In this document: positions 1 to 13,220 of the stretch, piece by piece
How positions within the stretch are numbered: position 1 is the first letter of the stretch
Layout of the letters: each line of letters begins with the position of its first letter
Source of the DNA: Epiperipatus broadwayi
Lineage: Eukaryota; Onychophora; Udeonychophora; Euonychophora; Peripatidae
Length of the DNA stretch: 64,000 bases
NCBI GenBank assembly: GCA_028023455.1
Contig: JAQFVV010000001.1
Location: 22,585,401-22,649,400, forward strand
Direction: 5' to 3'
The notes under the pieces: model-generated
Told to the model about the DNA's origin: nothing
What the model saw: only the letters and a program-made list of their open reading frames with translations
The model's database searches: none
Program-made: the position numbers and the translations under genes

Positions 1-380
1 GGCTCATTAAAGTTTATTTTGCACTTCTAAAATTGAAATGCCAAAATAAATTATATTAAGGATTTGGAAAAACAAATTGCCACCAACAATGATTAAATGT
101 TAGTTTGCTCATAGTACTATTCTACTGCCTAATAAATCTAATTGCCTTCAGATAGTGCACTTAATATATAGAGAAAAATAAGAAATCTAATTGACTTAAC
201 ACAAAACTATAACTAATATAAACTTAATCTATATAATAATAATAATAGTTCATGAATGCCACATGTGATAAATTTTCATAAAAAAATTGATGAAATGCAT
301 TAAAATTTAGAGATTATAGCATTTTATAGTTTTAAGAAACAAACTTTTAAAAGTTTAAGATTTCTATTTCAGATTAGTAC
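1..380 (-). other. PAICS: PAICS intron 4, 5' part (continues off the left edge)
   Basis: On the minus strand the intron begins with GT at 380-379, directly after exon 4. The rest is A/T-rich non-coding sequence with no open frame or repeat that I recognise. The next PAICS exon is not in the window. Confidence 0.8.
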
Positions 381-588
381 CTGTTGAAGGAATAACTCCA
401 AATTCTATTTTCATATCTATAAGTGAACAATTAAGAAATGCCCAAGCTTTTTCAAGAACTTCAAAAACAGCAACTGTGGTCTTGCTGATAATATCAATTT
501 CATGAGGCCCAATTACAACTCCTCCAAGGGTCAACTTAGCATCCACCAATTGTTCATACGACCATTGAGGATCATGATTAGCATCATC
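381..588 (-). CDS. PAICS: PAICS exon 4 (SAICAR synthetase domain, C-terminal half)
   Basis: This 208-nt exon encodes residues 130-198 plus one base of the next codon. It starts after an acceptor (TTTTAATAG) in phase 0 and ends CAACAG before GTACTA in phase 1. The translation begins [10 protein letters not shown] and carries LIDMKIEFG, which fits the second SAICAR synthetase signature ([LIVM]2-D-x-K-x-E-F-G). The enzyme joins CAIR and aspartate with ATP to make SAICAR, step 7 of animal de novo purine synthesis, in the cytosol. The frame joins exon 3 without a gap, and the order of motifs matches animal PAICS. The AIR carboxylase half of the protein must lie to the left of the window. No frameshift or stop is seen, so this is probably a functional gene. 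Confidence 0.95.
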
Positions 589-837
589 CTATTAAAATAA
601 AAATACAATAATATAAAAAGTATTTCACTTTTTTTAAAGTAGAATAATTATAAGAGGGGATCTAGAAATAAAAAACAAAAAATAAATTTTAAGCAGGAAT
701 AATTTCAGAATAAAAATAATTAAGTGAAATAAAATGTTATGGTAATTGAAATATTTCATCACTATTTTATAGTTAATTTTAAATTCATATACATACTGTA
801 CATATAAAAATAACACAAAAAATAAAACAAATTATAG

Positions 838-860
838 CCCCCCCCCCCCCCCCCCCCCCC
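838..860. repeat. Poly-C tract (23 C)
   Basis: An uninterrupted run of 23 C, followed by seven A, a G, eight T and four G. It is one of ten long C/G runs in an otherwise very A/T-rich window. Its length may not be exact, since sequencing handles such runs poorly. Confidence 0.9.
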
Positions 861-1008
861 AAAAAAAGTTTTTTTTGGGGAATATGTAAAAGTAATAATA
901 ATAATGAATATTACTTTCCTTTTCCACATATCCATTCCCTTACTAAAAACTTTATTAAAACCTTCTTTCAATCTAAGTTTTCATACCCCTCTTCAACCAA
1001 TAGATTAA

Positions 1009-1368
1009 TTAACATTTCAAAAGACCACCTATCCTCTGACCAGACTCCTCATACAATGTACAAGATTCCATGCCCCCAAACCGGCTGCAGTGCCAAATCC
1101 TATAGTGAATCCTGCGCATCTCTCTCCACTCATGTCTCTCAACACTGTTACTTATACAAAAGAACTCTGAATAAACCCAAATATAATTCCATCTTTTTAA
1201 AACATCAAAGGTCCATCGGCCATATATTTTGAACCATCTTCTGCTTCCATCGCATGGATAGAACGCTACAACTCTAGGCATAAAATCAAAGCAGCATTGT
1301 TTATAGCTAACAACACCGGAAGGAAGCATGCTTCTCTCTCTCCAAAAAGTGGACTTTCTAATTCGCAT
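1009..1368 (-). pseudogene. Unassigned coding-like remnant, less A+T-rich than the intron around it
   Basis: The 360-nt block is clearly less A+T-rich than the surrounding intron and stays open for 119 codons on the minus strand. That main frame reads as a basic, tryptophan- and cysteine-rich string I do not recognise. A neighbouring frame contains FGTAAGLGAW and, further upstream, KYMADGPL and DGIIFGFIQSSF, broken by stops. The glycine spacing and the MAD motif vaguely recall the small mitochondrial membrane protein MIC10. I regard that only as a hint of a frameshifted processed copy. It has no detectable link to PAICS, and it could equally be a transposon fragment. Confidence 0.25.
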
Positions 1369-4300
1369 TGCCTATAATTAAATATTTTTTGCATACATTT
1401 TCTATCATGCTCACACAACCCACTTCTATGATTTTGAAAAATAAAACCTCTCGAAAGTGTTCAGGCAATTAATGTTGCAATTTGTACTAAGCTTCACCAT
1501 TACCTGCTAGCACATTTAGATATAAAAAAATAAACCTAACTCAATATAAAAATGAAATATATAGTTTCAAATAAAATGCTAACAAAAACATTAATATATA
1601 ATAAAAAAATTAAAATGACATAAAAAAATAATATTAATTAAAAATATGAAGTCAAACTTTAATTCTGACCAAAGATTGTTCATTACTAATAATATATCAA
1701 TTAAAGCATCACATGACCTTTAACATCATCTGGACTATGAAAAACAGACTTTAAATAAATCATTGCAGACAAAAACCACTCTAACAATCCCTTACAGAGA
1801 AATAGTGAAGGAAACATTACTCACCAGACTTGATAATTACTGAATGATGAGAGTTCAGATGATTTTCTATCTAGCATTATTAAATATTAGATAACCAATA
1901 TTTAACTTTATTTAATTCTATTTTTACTAAAAGATTCAAAATTATGTAATAGACAATTAACAATTTTTATATATAAATTCCATTTCAGATCAGTCAATAT
2001 TTTAATTTTTTTTATTTAATAATTAAACACTCATATCTAAATAATTATTTAATATTTACTTATATTTTAATTAAAAGACAAGTATATAAATAATAATGAT
2101 ATGCATATATTAATTATATTCTTTTTAGACCATAACATTATATACATATATCATTAAAATGGTCAACACTTAGACAATCTCAATAACAAGAACAACCAAC
2201 CATCTTAAACTATTGTCAAGGTAACCTTTTAACGATAATATATATATAAAACCCACATATGGCAAGAATTAATTATTTTTATTTTATTCTATTATATACA
2301 TACATAAATTAATCAATAAAAATAACTGTTGTTTTAAACATTGTAATATTATTTATATTACATACAAATTATGTAACAGTTGATTGCTCATTTTTATTCC
2401 TACTCATATTGACTTTAATTAATACAATTAACTATATGTAAGATCACTTCCATATATTGTCATATTTTTAAAAAGTTCATTATACTTCATTATCAGTAAA
2501 TTTTAATGTGCATCATTATATAATTATTATATAACATTTAGTCTTCTCTTGCAATTTTAAAAAGAAGTATAAAACATCATAGAACTAGTACATTAAACAT
2601 TCAAATACTGATCTTTTACAAAATTAAACCCACTAACTAAAATATATGAAATATCATGTCTATTATGACATCTGATATTATACCTTTTCTAAAAAAAATA
2701 ATTTGGAAGATTTCTAGTTATATAGTTTTAAGTAAATACGAATATTGAAGAAATGATGACTTATTTTCTTCCCTACTTTATTCATTTTACATGTGAATCC
2801 TACATCATGGACACAACTTACAAATAATTAAGCATATTTGAATGTGAGAACTCTTCTAGGAAGTTCAATGATAACTAGGACATTAAATGATATATATAAT
2901 AGTCAATTTTTGAAACGAAAACTGACAATAAGGTTAGTAGAAAGCACTTCAATGCTGCGATTCATAAAGATCAAAGGAAAAATGATTTACTAAACAAGTA
3001 AACATTTTTGATTTCATTTAAATCTTTATCGAAAGAATGGCTAATGTAAAATAGTGTATTGGAACTAATAATCATAACTTTTACTAATATGAACAAAAAA
3101 TAAATATGTAAGCAAAATTATTTGATAATTTTAGATTGAAAGGGAAAGTAGATGTGTTTACAGTAATATATATTGAAACCCTATCCTATAACCTCCATTC
3201 TCTTCACTTATCTACTTCACTATATTTATGATTGCCCAGGCGCCAATTCTATGCAATATAGAATAAAATTTATCATTATAAATTATATTTAAAGTTAGTT
3301 AAAAGATTTTATATTATAATTACCCTACGGCTTAGCTCAGTTGAGGTTATAGGGTATGGTCTTTATATATGAGGCCAATAGAATAATACAAACATCTATA
3401 GACAATAATATTATAAGATTAATTTAATTATATTCAGGGCATCTGTTCAATACTAAAACTATTGCACAATCATAAAAATGTTCTTTTAATAGAAGTTCAT
3501 ATTTAACATAGAATAGATAATCATTAGGACCGTACTTTTCTATCCATATCACTATCCATTCCAACAAATAAAATGTGTCATTGGTATTATAATACTGAAA
3601 TTTATTACCACCAAACAAATTTAACTAAAACTAGAATTATTTTGACAACCCATATCTTCCATAACTATACTATGATAATTAGATGTGTGTGTGTGGAAAT
3701 GAAGAATCGAACTATATAATCAAGGAATTCCTATAAGCTGTTGATTCAATAAAATATTTATTATAAAAAAAAAAAATCAAAAATAAATCATAACTAAAAA
3801 AAAAATATTATTGATACCTTTATCACCCATTACATTTTTCTGTGATAAAATGAAAATTGACTACTTTTTAATATGTCATTATATATCTTCAATATTCTTT
3901 GTTTATATAGTAAATATCATGAATTTCCAAATTACATCCTATTAAATTATCTATAACCTTTGATGATAATAAAAATTAATAATCTTTTAGAAATATTATA
4001 GAATTTTAAATAACACTTTCCGTTATAATTATTATATATTCCATCTAGCATTAACTGTACAAAATTAGAACAAGCATGGGACTACAATACTAAAACACTT
4101 AATCTATATACTTAATCTAATCATTCCTGACCATTTCTATCGTTAACTTATTTTAATCTATTCCCTGTATAATAAACTTATAACTGGCAAGGTTTTAATT
4201 CTTTTTTTTTTTTTTTTATAACAATCATTATCGAAATTCTGCTTAATAAATATAATTAAAAAAATAATAATAATAATAATACGTAACATCACGCACACAT

Positions 4301-6802
4301 CCGAACATATATAATCACCTATAGTATAATCTCCGGATTATACCAAACACATTATCATATCATAATATATATATGAAATTACATTACTTCATTTTTTTTT
4401 TTAAAGGTACACAAAACACACGCAAAAAAAAAAAAAAAAAATTGTTTATACATCTATTATAAAAATAAAAAAATTATTTGTCAATACCTCATTATTACTT
4501 GTAAAATGTTTTTTTTTTTAAAATTTGAAAGTTAAGAAACACATATATTAATTTCAATGATACCGTAAATTCTAAGATAAAAAAAAAATGTCTATCCATT
4601 GTTAAAGCATATTTTTGTTAAGAATGACAATAGTCTTTTCCTTTTAGAATTTTGTGATAAGCTTTATAATTACATTTGCATGCATTGAAAATTATCCTGT
4701 TACAGACGCGTGTATAGTGAAGTGATATAATATAAAGTATCTTCTTGATATCATATTGGATATATATATCTTTTTTCATTTTAAATTTTGTTTTATCGAA
4801 TATTAATAGCAAATTCCTTAAATTAAAAAAAATTAGGCGTTTAATTTTAGCGTCTAAAGTTAAAATTTGAAATAGCTCTATCTTACAAGATGTTGCCATC
4901 TTAATGTTATTCATTTTTAATATACATTAAAATAGATTATAATAGTAATAACTTAACTTAGAGACATCCAGGCAATTTTATAGGTAGTAGATTCGAATCA
5001 TGAATTTTGGTAGAGATTTGAAGACAGGTAACCCTTTTGAGTCTATTCCTTCATGGTAACTCCAGTTTTACAATATAAATTTCCCATAAAAGTATTATTA
5101 TAATCCTTGCGATTTCTTTTTATATTTGTTATACTATTAGAGTTTTTTTTTAAAAAATATTTTAAGTTTCTTATCTTCTTCCTTGGAGCTTTTTTTTTTA
5201 TTATTTTTTTTTGTTGTAAACCCTGTCTTTCTCTCCTCACGCCCTCTATGTTTCCATGACAACTTTGGAATCTTGCCAGAAATATTATTTATAAAATTTT
5301 AAACAATATAATGTTTGAATTTACTATACATAGTAATTTAAAAAAAAAATGTATTAAACATTAATTATTAATTTTAAAATGTCATTTACTATTTCAAATA
5401 ATCTTTATCACTTTTAAAACCTAAGATTTTAAGACAATCTATAATCAGTAATTTATAAATAACATATAAAAAAAAAAAAAATTTCTAATAATACACATAT
5501 GCATCTGTCTATGATGATATGTAAATTTTCTATTGTACACAAACATCTACCACCAAACATATAGTTCCAAAACTCCACCCATCAATATATCTATTTAAAA
5601 TTTTAATTTTTGTTAAAATCCAAATTTCAATTAGCAAATCACATCACAGTTCAGATTTTATTTTTTTAAAACTCAATTTTAAATATTAATGATATCACAG
5701 TTTAGGCCTACTTTTTCCCCAAAATTCAATTCCAAATATTATATTATATCACAATTCATTTTTCTCAACTAATTGTCTTTATCCCAAATGTGACCTTCCC
5801 ATATTTCTTTCTAGTGCCAACCTGGAAGGTTACAATATATATATAATAGTTTCAGAGAGAGATTTCTGGACATGTAATCTCTGAAGAGAAATTTTATCCA
5901 TGACAAACCTATTTTATAATATATATTATAGCTAAAAGGACTTCTAGGTATAGTCATCCATGCAAAGAACATAATTTTATCCAAAGAAAAGCTACTTTAT
6001 ATCACAACTCTTTTATATCACATATTACGTTACAACTCTTTTAACATAATGCATTATACTATTAATTTACAATTATATTTTTAATTTCTATATCTAAATA
6101 AGAATTAGAATCCAAAAACATTTGCTGTTAGTTATGCATAATTGAAAAATATAAAAAAATTATTAAAAAATCTTAAAAAGTAATATTTTTAAAAAATCTG
6201 GGTAGTCAGTGACATATCTTCAGTCAGAAACCTCTTTTATAAAGAATTAAAAATCATAATGGAATGAAATAAATTTGAATAAGTCTAAACATTGAATAAA
6301 CTACTGAAATTTCAATTTTATTCAATAAAAAGCATGTAATATAGATTTAGAAAAATAAAAAATAACAAGATTTCATTCAGAGTTTCAGATACATTTCAAA
6401 ATAAAAATATATATCCATGAACTTTAAAAAATACAAAATTTTTATTGCTAATGTTTCTGTGGAAGGAAAAAATAAGACCATATTAACAATCTAAATGCTA
6501 ATAAAAACATTATTAAACAGAACATAAATAATAGTTGTAGTTGAGAAAATGACTATGTGAAGATATTAGACTGCTTCCATGGATAGCAAATGAATATACT
6601 TAAATAAAATGGGTGGAGAAAAAAAACACTCATAAACATGAAAAGAATCGTATTACAGATTATATATTAACAGTATTTGTAGAAATGCAGATATTAACTT
6701 TATAACATTAAATGGAATTATAAACCATTGGTACACAAATATTTAAATAGTTTACTTAAAAGAGTAAATATGAGATAAAATCTCTCTTTTTTCACAATTT
6801 AC

Positions 6803-6981
6803 CTTAAAAAATGTTTCCAATTTTATAGGAACAAATCTAAATCCTTCTTTGACACCAGGGTTTCTTCTTAGAAAAGATCCTGTCGCTACTCTTCTTGTTA
6901 CCCATTCTATAGGAATCATGTCACAGTATTTTGCAATAAATGCCTTTTGACCACATGGCCGAACAAAATGAGTTTTTATTC
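6803..6981 (-). CDS. PAICS: PAICS exon 3 (SAICAR synthetase domain, signature 1)
   Basis: This 179-nt exon completes the glycine codon split by intron 2 and runs to Lys129, ending FFK in phase 0 before GTAAAT. The acceptor is TTTTTAAG. The translation includes [17 protein letters not shown] and then [14 protein letters not shown], an exact fit to the first SAICAR synthetase signature (P-x-E-x-x-x-R-x(3)-[TA]-G-S), followed by [12 protein letters not shown]. In the family this segment forms part of the substrate pocket. It aligns without gaps with the expected animal PAICS order. No disruption is seen. Confidence 0.96.
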
Positions 6982-9525
6982 CTTAAAAATAAAAATAAAA
7001 TTTCATTTAAAAAGCTACTCAAGAAACTTTGTTAGATTATTAAAGAAAATATTAGTCCATTCATATATATTCTTTTCTTATTTAACTTTTTTTTTTAAAG
7101 ATTAATCTTCACCATTACTAAATATCTACTACTCATTTTAGATTTTTAAAACTCACAGATTATACACATAAATTATTCAAACATAATATTTGCAAGTAAT
7201 GGTTTAAAATCATAATAAACTTTTGTTAACATCATTATTATTTGAAAATTGATTATTTAACAAGTTTATACCACTTAAGATTGATTGCAGTCTCATTCTA
7301 ATAAAAATTTAGGTTATTTAATACATCATTACTTTCATTAATTAAACATGGATCTGCAAAGGTAAAGGCTTCTTCAACAGCCTGTCATAGAAAAAGCATA
7401 AAAATAAAAATTAAAGATATGATAAATGACAGATAATAAAGGTTTGAGAGTTCCTTCTAATGAAAAATAGCTGAATGCCTATATATTGACAGTATTGGAT
7501 GGTTATATGAGTTAACTAGGGGGCAAGCCATTTGAAAAAAACCCAAGCCAAATCACCACCTAAAAATTTTCCTAGACTCAAATCCAAGTTATGGAAATGG
7601 CAGTGCATAAATATATATTTAAACCCTAAGTATCAACAGCTAATTGGTTATGCTATATAAATCACCTTATGTCAGCCAATGCTTAAATAAACTAATATTA
7701 CATCAGCAATCTGTTGTCAAAGCAATACTCAAATAATAAATAGAAATATGCAAATTTCCATTTATTATCTGAGTATAGCCTTGATAACAGGTTGCTGACA
7801 TTCTATTAGTTTATTTAAGCAGTGACTGGTATCATATGATTTAAATATATACTATATTTGTATTTTTTTTATCACATGATAATATTCTTTTGTGATGAAA
7901 TGAAAATGCATAACAAAGTTCTAATGTCGTTGAAGTTTTTTGTTATTCATGAATATCTGCATATTCTTTTTAATTTCATTTTCTGGTTTGATTCTTTGAT
8001 ATTCTCCAAATGACTAGATATAGTTAAAGATAAACATGTATCTTTCTAAATAGCTTGTTTTATTGCTAACAATTCCTGTATCACATGATTTTGATGTTTT
8101 TACTATAATTGAAAGCTTGTATAGCTGAAGAAGAGTGGACTGTAATTTGATGACTTGCTTGAAATCTCAAAAATTAAACAAAATAATAAGTTTAATAATA
8201 TACTTACTGAAATGATGTGAGTCATATAAAAAAAAAGAATACAAGATTAAATTTACTGTATTGCATACATATGTATATGTTAAGGCAAACAAAAGATGAG
8301 AATAAAATTTTCAAGTTTTCCTACGCATATAATTACAGAAGTGAGATTTTGGACAATTTACTTCGCCATTGACTGTATATTATGGGGAATCAAAAACAGT
8401 TGGCATTGTTAAACACAACCATATTACCAAGATAATAGTAAGTGAGATTAACATTGACCCTATAATAATAAATAATCACATATATAGCAAAACCCGGAAA
8501 CTTTATTTATATATATAAAACAATAAGTTAATTATCACAACATGTAATTATATAATAATACGAATTGACAAGTCCTTTCTGATTGACAATAACCAATGAT
8601 ACTACTAAGTAATCAATAAGAGTAAATATTAATATAATAAAGAGAATAAAAGTTGTCCCATCAGCTTATTAGAATCAAATCAAATGATGTCTTATTTTAC
8701 TTATCTTAATTAAAGTATGAAGTGAAGTCCAGAAGATTTTTCAGGATACCAATAACATACGATCTTGTTTTTTTAATATGATTCAATTTGTGATGATCAA
8801 GTTATTCAAAATGATGAAATATAGATATAAAAAACAAATAATATAATCAGCTCTCTCTATAGTTCATAAGAGCAACATTAAGATCCAAAACTATTACACA
8901 TGCACATATCTGAATTAGTGATCCGATTAGTTTCGAAGTGCATGAAAAAGCTAATTTTTAAGAATTATTAAAGCACATTATAGAATTAAATGGGCACAGC
9001 TGTAAATTAACACATTGATTATGATAATTTAAATACTATTCTGCACTATGCAATTTAAATTTGAACATAATGTCAATAATGAATACAATTTATTTTTACC
9101 GATTGACTACAATGTGATGCACATAACTAATCATCGCATATAAAATTAAAGGATTGAACGCGCAATACAAACTTAAACAATCACTATTACTTTATGTCCT
9201 ATCCTGCAAGCCTTTTTAAAATTACATCCTCAATAGTGAATTTTAATCCAAATATTCATCATCCTATCCAACAACTTCAATAATTATTTGATTAATTATG
9301 CCAAATTCATATTTTTAATCCCTATCTAACATAATCTATATACCAAAAAACAATCTTATTCCATTTATTGGTAATGTCTTTAATTTTCAGAATTCCATAT
9401 TAGTCTTAAACAACAATAAATTCTCCCAATTATTATCTTAAATATATTGAGGATAACTTTCTTCTATATATTTGTATTGAAGCAGATGTGAACAAAATTT
9501 ACAAAACTAGTGCAAAAATACTCAC
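6982..9525 (-). other. PAICS: PAICS intron 2
   Basis: This intron is about 2.5 kb, with a GTGAGT donor at 9525 and an AAG acceptor ending at 6982. It contains the inverted-repeat element at 7671-7829. The remainder is A/T-rich sequence in which I recognise nothing. Confidence 0.8.
7671..7829. mobile_element. Small palindromic (MITE-like) element
   Basis: The left arm 7671-7747 and the right arm 7754-7829 are diverged inverted copies about 76 bp long, around a 6-bp loop. Shared blocks include GCTTAAATAAACTAATA, then TCAGCAA and CTGTT, and AATACTCA/TATACTCAG. Weak similarity continues outside the arms, so the original element may have been longer. No coding sequence is present. No target-site duplication could be fixed. 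Confidence 0.6.
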
Positions 9526-9723
9526 CAACAGAGGTAAGGTATTCAAACACTTTGCAAGTTGTTGCATTAGAAATGGCAGCTTTGCCTTCAAGGTCATGAG
9601 CTCTTGCTCCATCTCCGGCAGTAATACGATCTTTTGATTCAACAAGAACTAAACCAGGTTCATCGACAATCTCATGAATAATTTTTGTTTTGCCTTCAGC
9701 AAGTTGTTTTCCTGTTTTTGGAG
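9526..9723 (-). CDS. PAICS: PAICS exon 2 (SAICAR synthetase N-terminal lobe)
   Basis: This 198-nt exon encodes residues 4-69 plus one base. The acceptor TTTAATTTTAG is followed by CT, which completes a threonine codon with the single A left from exon 1. The exon ends GTTG before GTGAGT. The reading frame includes GKQLAEGKTKIIHE, SKDRITAGDGARAHDLEGKA and ISNATTCKVFEYL. The EGKTK loop and the S-K-D-x-I-T-A-G-D stretch are hallmarks of the nucleotide and CAIR binding lobe of SAICAR synthetases. An upstream in-frame methionine exists inside the intron, but splice phase and conservation both favour the exon 1 start at 36802. Confidence 0.96.
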
Positions 9724-10871
9724 CTAAAATTAAACGTAAGTTATGCATAATTAAGAATGTTACCTTACAAATCATATAAAAATAAATTGAAAAACAAGTA
9801 TTAACATTAACTTATAATGATGATATAAAAATATTTAATGACTAAATGCTTAAATTCTTGGCCTGAGATAATTTCCAAGATACAAATAAACAATATTCTT
9901 ATTAGCAATTTATGTGCCATAAAAAAAAACAAAAAAACATGATAGACTCAGAGATTATTCATGCTTTTCATTAGAAGTATAGATTACAATCATTTTCAAA
10001 CATGTTTTAATAACACTCAACTGAGATTTTGCAAAATACCATAGGCAATTGTAATTTATTGATCAGTACTGTATCATTATCCTATAAAAAAAAATTGAAC
10101 TTAATTGGGGAATCCACAACTATCTAAAAACTTTTACATTAAAATTATCTACTTTATTACTTTATTCTAGCAAGTTTTGTAAGCATGATTAATCAATGGA
10201 TATCAGATAATAGTACCAATCAATCAAAATCCTAAACTAATTTAAATATTGGCTTTCATCAATGCTGTTTATTGAATAAGACCTATGGACAGAATTAGTC
10301 TTGAGATTTTGTTGGCTCTACAATCTAATATCCACCGATTAATTGCACTTATGTAGTTAGCTACAAAGTAATTACTGCCTTTGCAGATGTTGAATCTAAA
10401 TATATCATTAGATGCTTTGCTCATATATCTAAAATCTTTCCACTCTATATCCTCTACACGATGAAGCTCTTCTTTTTTGAATCATACACACATATTTTTT
10501 TTAAAAAAATATTTTTATTGTTATATCATGTCTACACAAATATATATTGTAACCAGTTGGTCACACTGCCGCACTGTTAAAAAGATAATTGGCAGCATGT
10601 TTCTTGGGCTTAAGTGTATTTAATTTTCCCATGCATGTTTTTTTTTAATAATAATAATAGGTCTGAAATTATTTAAATATTTTATTTTCCTTCCTATATG
10701 ATAGTAGGAACATTCTAGACAATTGTCAAACCTCTTTTTAGCATAGTATGCATATTTTAATATGTATTATAAGTCATAAATATTGGTAGAAGAGAGAAAA
10801 ATTATAAAATCAGATAAATAGTTTCTATGTTCTCTCTCTTGGTACTCTTTTGATAGCCAGGCACAGCCACA

Positions 10872-10945
10872 GCCTAAAAATGCCATTTACGTGGCCGTAC
10901 TTATGGCTAATACAACAGTTTTGTTGCATTAGGCATTTTAGGCCG
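10872..10945. repeat. Imperfect hairpin in a less A+T-rich patch
   Basis: GCCTAAAAATGCC on the left is matched by GGCATTTTAGGC on the right. Inside it, TAATACAAC faces GTTGCATTA across a short loop. The patch stands out by composition from the surrounding intron. It may be a tiny MITE or part of a larger unrecognised repeat. Confidence 0.4.
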
Positions 10946-13195
10946 CTTGATGGCATTACACAGTAATATTACAGCCTGTTTTGTGCTTTGCGATACTTCA
11001 TGCAAATTCGCACCATTGTTATGGTGTTTGTATTTCAAGTGGGCATCATTTTTTAAATCTCGAAGTAGTAATTTAATTTCTATTTAAATCATGCAGACTA
11101 AATTACTAAGAATTGTCACACCATCACCACCCTTCCCTACACAACATGAAATGTGGAAAACAGTGGCAAAGGATAGGGCTGAAGATGATTTCCAAAGATA
11201 ACACGGCAATTCATGTTTTCACGAGTAAATGTACGAGAAACATAAACCAATGCTCCGGAAAAACGTTTTTGAAAGCGGTCCATCTCATATATTATTTTTG
11301 TTATTATGTTTAAAAAAAAGAAAAGAAATGTTTTCCAGAAATTAATAAATAAAAAGACAACCAAAGTTAGTTTTTGTTTAGAAGAATAAACAAAAACCAA
11401 GAAAAAGGAGAACATGATTTTATTTAAAAAAATAATTTAATACAAATACTAAAAATAATTTTTTTTTAAAAAAAATAACATAAAAAATTTAAAGACATAG
11501 TAGAAAAATAAAAGTCTTGAAAAAAAAAAAAAAGTGTGTGATTGTTTTTAATTTTTGTTTTGAAAACCCAAAAAAAAAGTAGAACAAGATTTTATTAAAA
11601 AAAAAATTAAAAAGTAATATAAAAAATTATTTTTGATTTTACTGATAACATGTATATTTCTTGAATGCAGTATGATTATAAAGTAGTAACCAACAATTTT
11701 CAAAAAAAAATTAAGTGCTTATCTTAAGAAACAGAAAAAATAGAAGCCTTTATTAAATAGCACTGCAGTAAAAAAAGCATTACTCATCAGATTTTATAAA
11801 TGCTGGGTAATGAATGTTTAAGTTGTTTTCTACCCGTGTTTAAACTCTTAAGAATAGTTATATACTCATTTAAACTGATCAATATTGTATAGTTAGCAGG
11901 AATGTCTAATAAGTAAACTGAGCTGGATAAAACTTGAAAAATCATAGGAACACCAGGAAATATGCTGTGCACTACCTTATTACTATAACACCCTTTCAAA
12001 CAGATTCCATATATTCTGTTAGAAAAATCAAAAATATAATTTTTATACAATGATTATATTTTTTAAAAAAAGAAAACCTACAAGCATTTAAACAATTTAT
12101 TTTCAGTTTCCACACTGCCTTATGTTATCAAGTATTTATGTGTGCATATTATGTATATATATACAGTACAATTTATATTTACAGCCCAGAAGAGATTTTT
12201 CATTATATAATCCTGATAAACTTCACAAACCCTGAATTCATGAACATTTTCCTTTTTTAGAAGTTAAATTATCAATAATCTTATCTAAAATTACACAAAA
12301 TAAATAACAATATTCAATTCAAAGTGTCTTTATCAATCCAAAAAAATGTTTTTCTCAAAAATAAATTTATAAATATTCTAATTAATTAATATTTTATATA
12401 TACAGTACTATATATAAAAAGTAGATTACAGCAAATAAAAGTTAAAAAGTTTTGTGTATATGCACTGACACATACTGCATATTCCTACAAAAATCAGTGT
12501 ATTTAAAATGAAATATATATGCATACATACACACACACACACATTCTCTCAAACAACTTATGATTAGTTAATTTAATAATGTTTGATAATTCAAAAGTAT
12601 TAACTTTTAGTGCATTGATTTTTTTTCTCAGTCTAGTTATATATGTTTAGTTCTTTATACTTAACTTAAATTTTAAAAATCTTTTGTAATAATAGATACT
12701 ATAATCAAATGATAACATCAGCAAATACTTATCAACTCTACCATAGTTTATCATCAAATGATCTTTAAAAAGCAAAAACCTGTATTTAAAAAATCCATTT
12801 TAAAATATGAAATTGCACTAGTTTCATTTTTATGAGTTTATGGCAAATATATGGTGATACAACAATAAACTTCTATGGTATAGGAGTACATCTGAATAAA
12901 GCTGCTTTACTACATGATAAGTCTAATATCATCAGTATTAGGTATTAATCTATACTTGGATATCGATATAATATATGAATAATTGCGACAATGATATGAT
13001 TATTAATTATACATGTGAGAGATCAGATTTACAAAACAGAAATATTAATAAAATCACTTGTATATTCAGTGATGATGATATATCACATAGAGCATCAATT
13101 TATATTGTGGAAAATATGTGGTGAAACCAACAATGGCTAAATCAAATAACTACTATTATTAAGCTTAACTTTGAGATATCTAATTTATATAACAA

Positions 13196-13220
13196 ATATA
13201 TATATATATATATATATATA
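13196..13220. repeat. (AT)n microsatellite
   Basis: An uninterrupted run of alternating A and T of about 25 bases within PAICS intron 1. Confidence 0.85.

Larger units (their letters stand above)
589..6802 (-). other. PAICS: PAICS intron 3
   Basis: This intron is about 6.2 kb, with a GTAAAT donor at 6802 and an AG acceptor at 590-589. It is mostly simple A/T-rich sequence with long A or T runs, for example near 4201, 4421 and 5461. A run of 23 C lies at 838-860. The 1009-1368 block, less A+T-rich than its surroundings, is listed separately. A short piece at 3326-3350 resembles a tRNA A box (TTAGCTCAGTTGAG) but has no convincing B box or cloverleaf. Nothing else is recognisable. Confidence 0.75.

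Noticed and set aside
3326-3400. tRNA gene
   Set aside because: The A-box-like start is not followed by an anticodon arm, a B box or a matching acceptor stem.
11113-11415. Frames on both strands in a less A+T-rich patch
   Set aside because: Neither translation resembles a known domain, and no splice sites support an exon. It was kept only as an unassigned patch.
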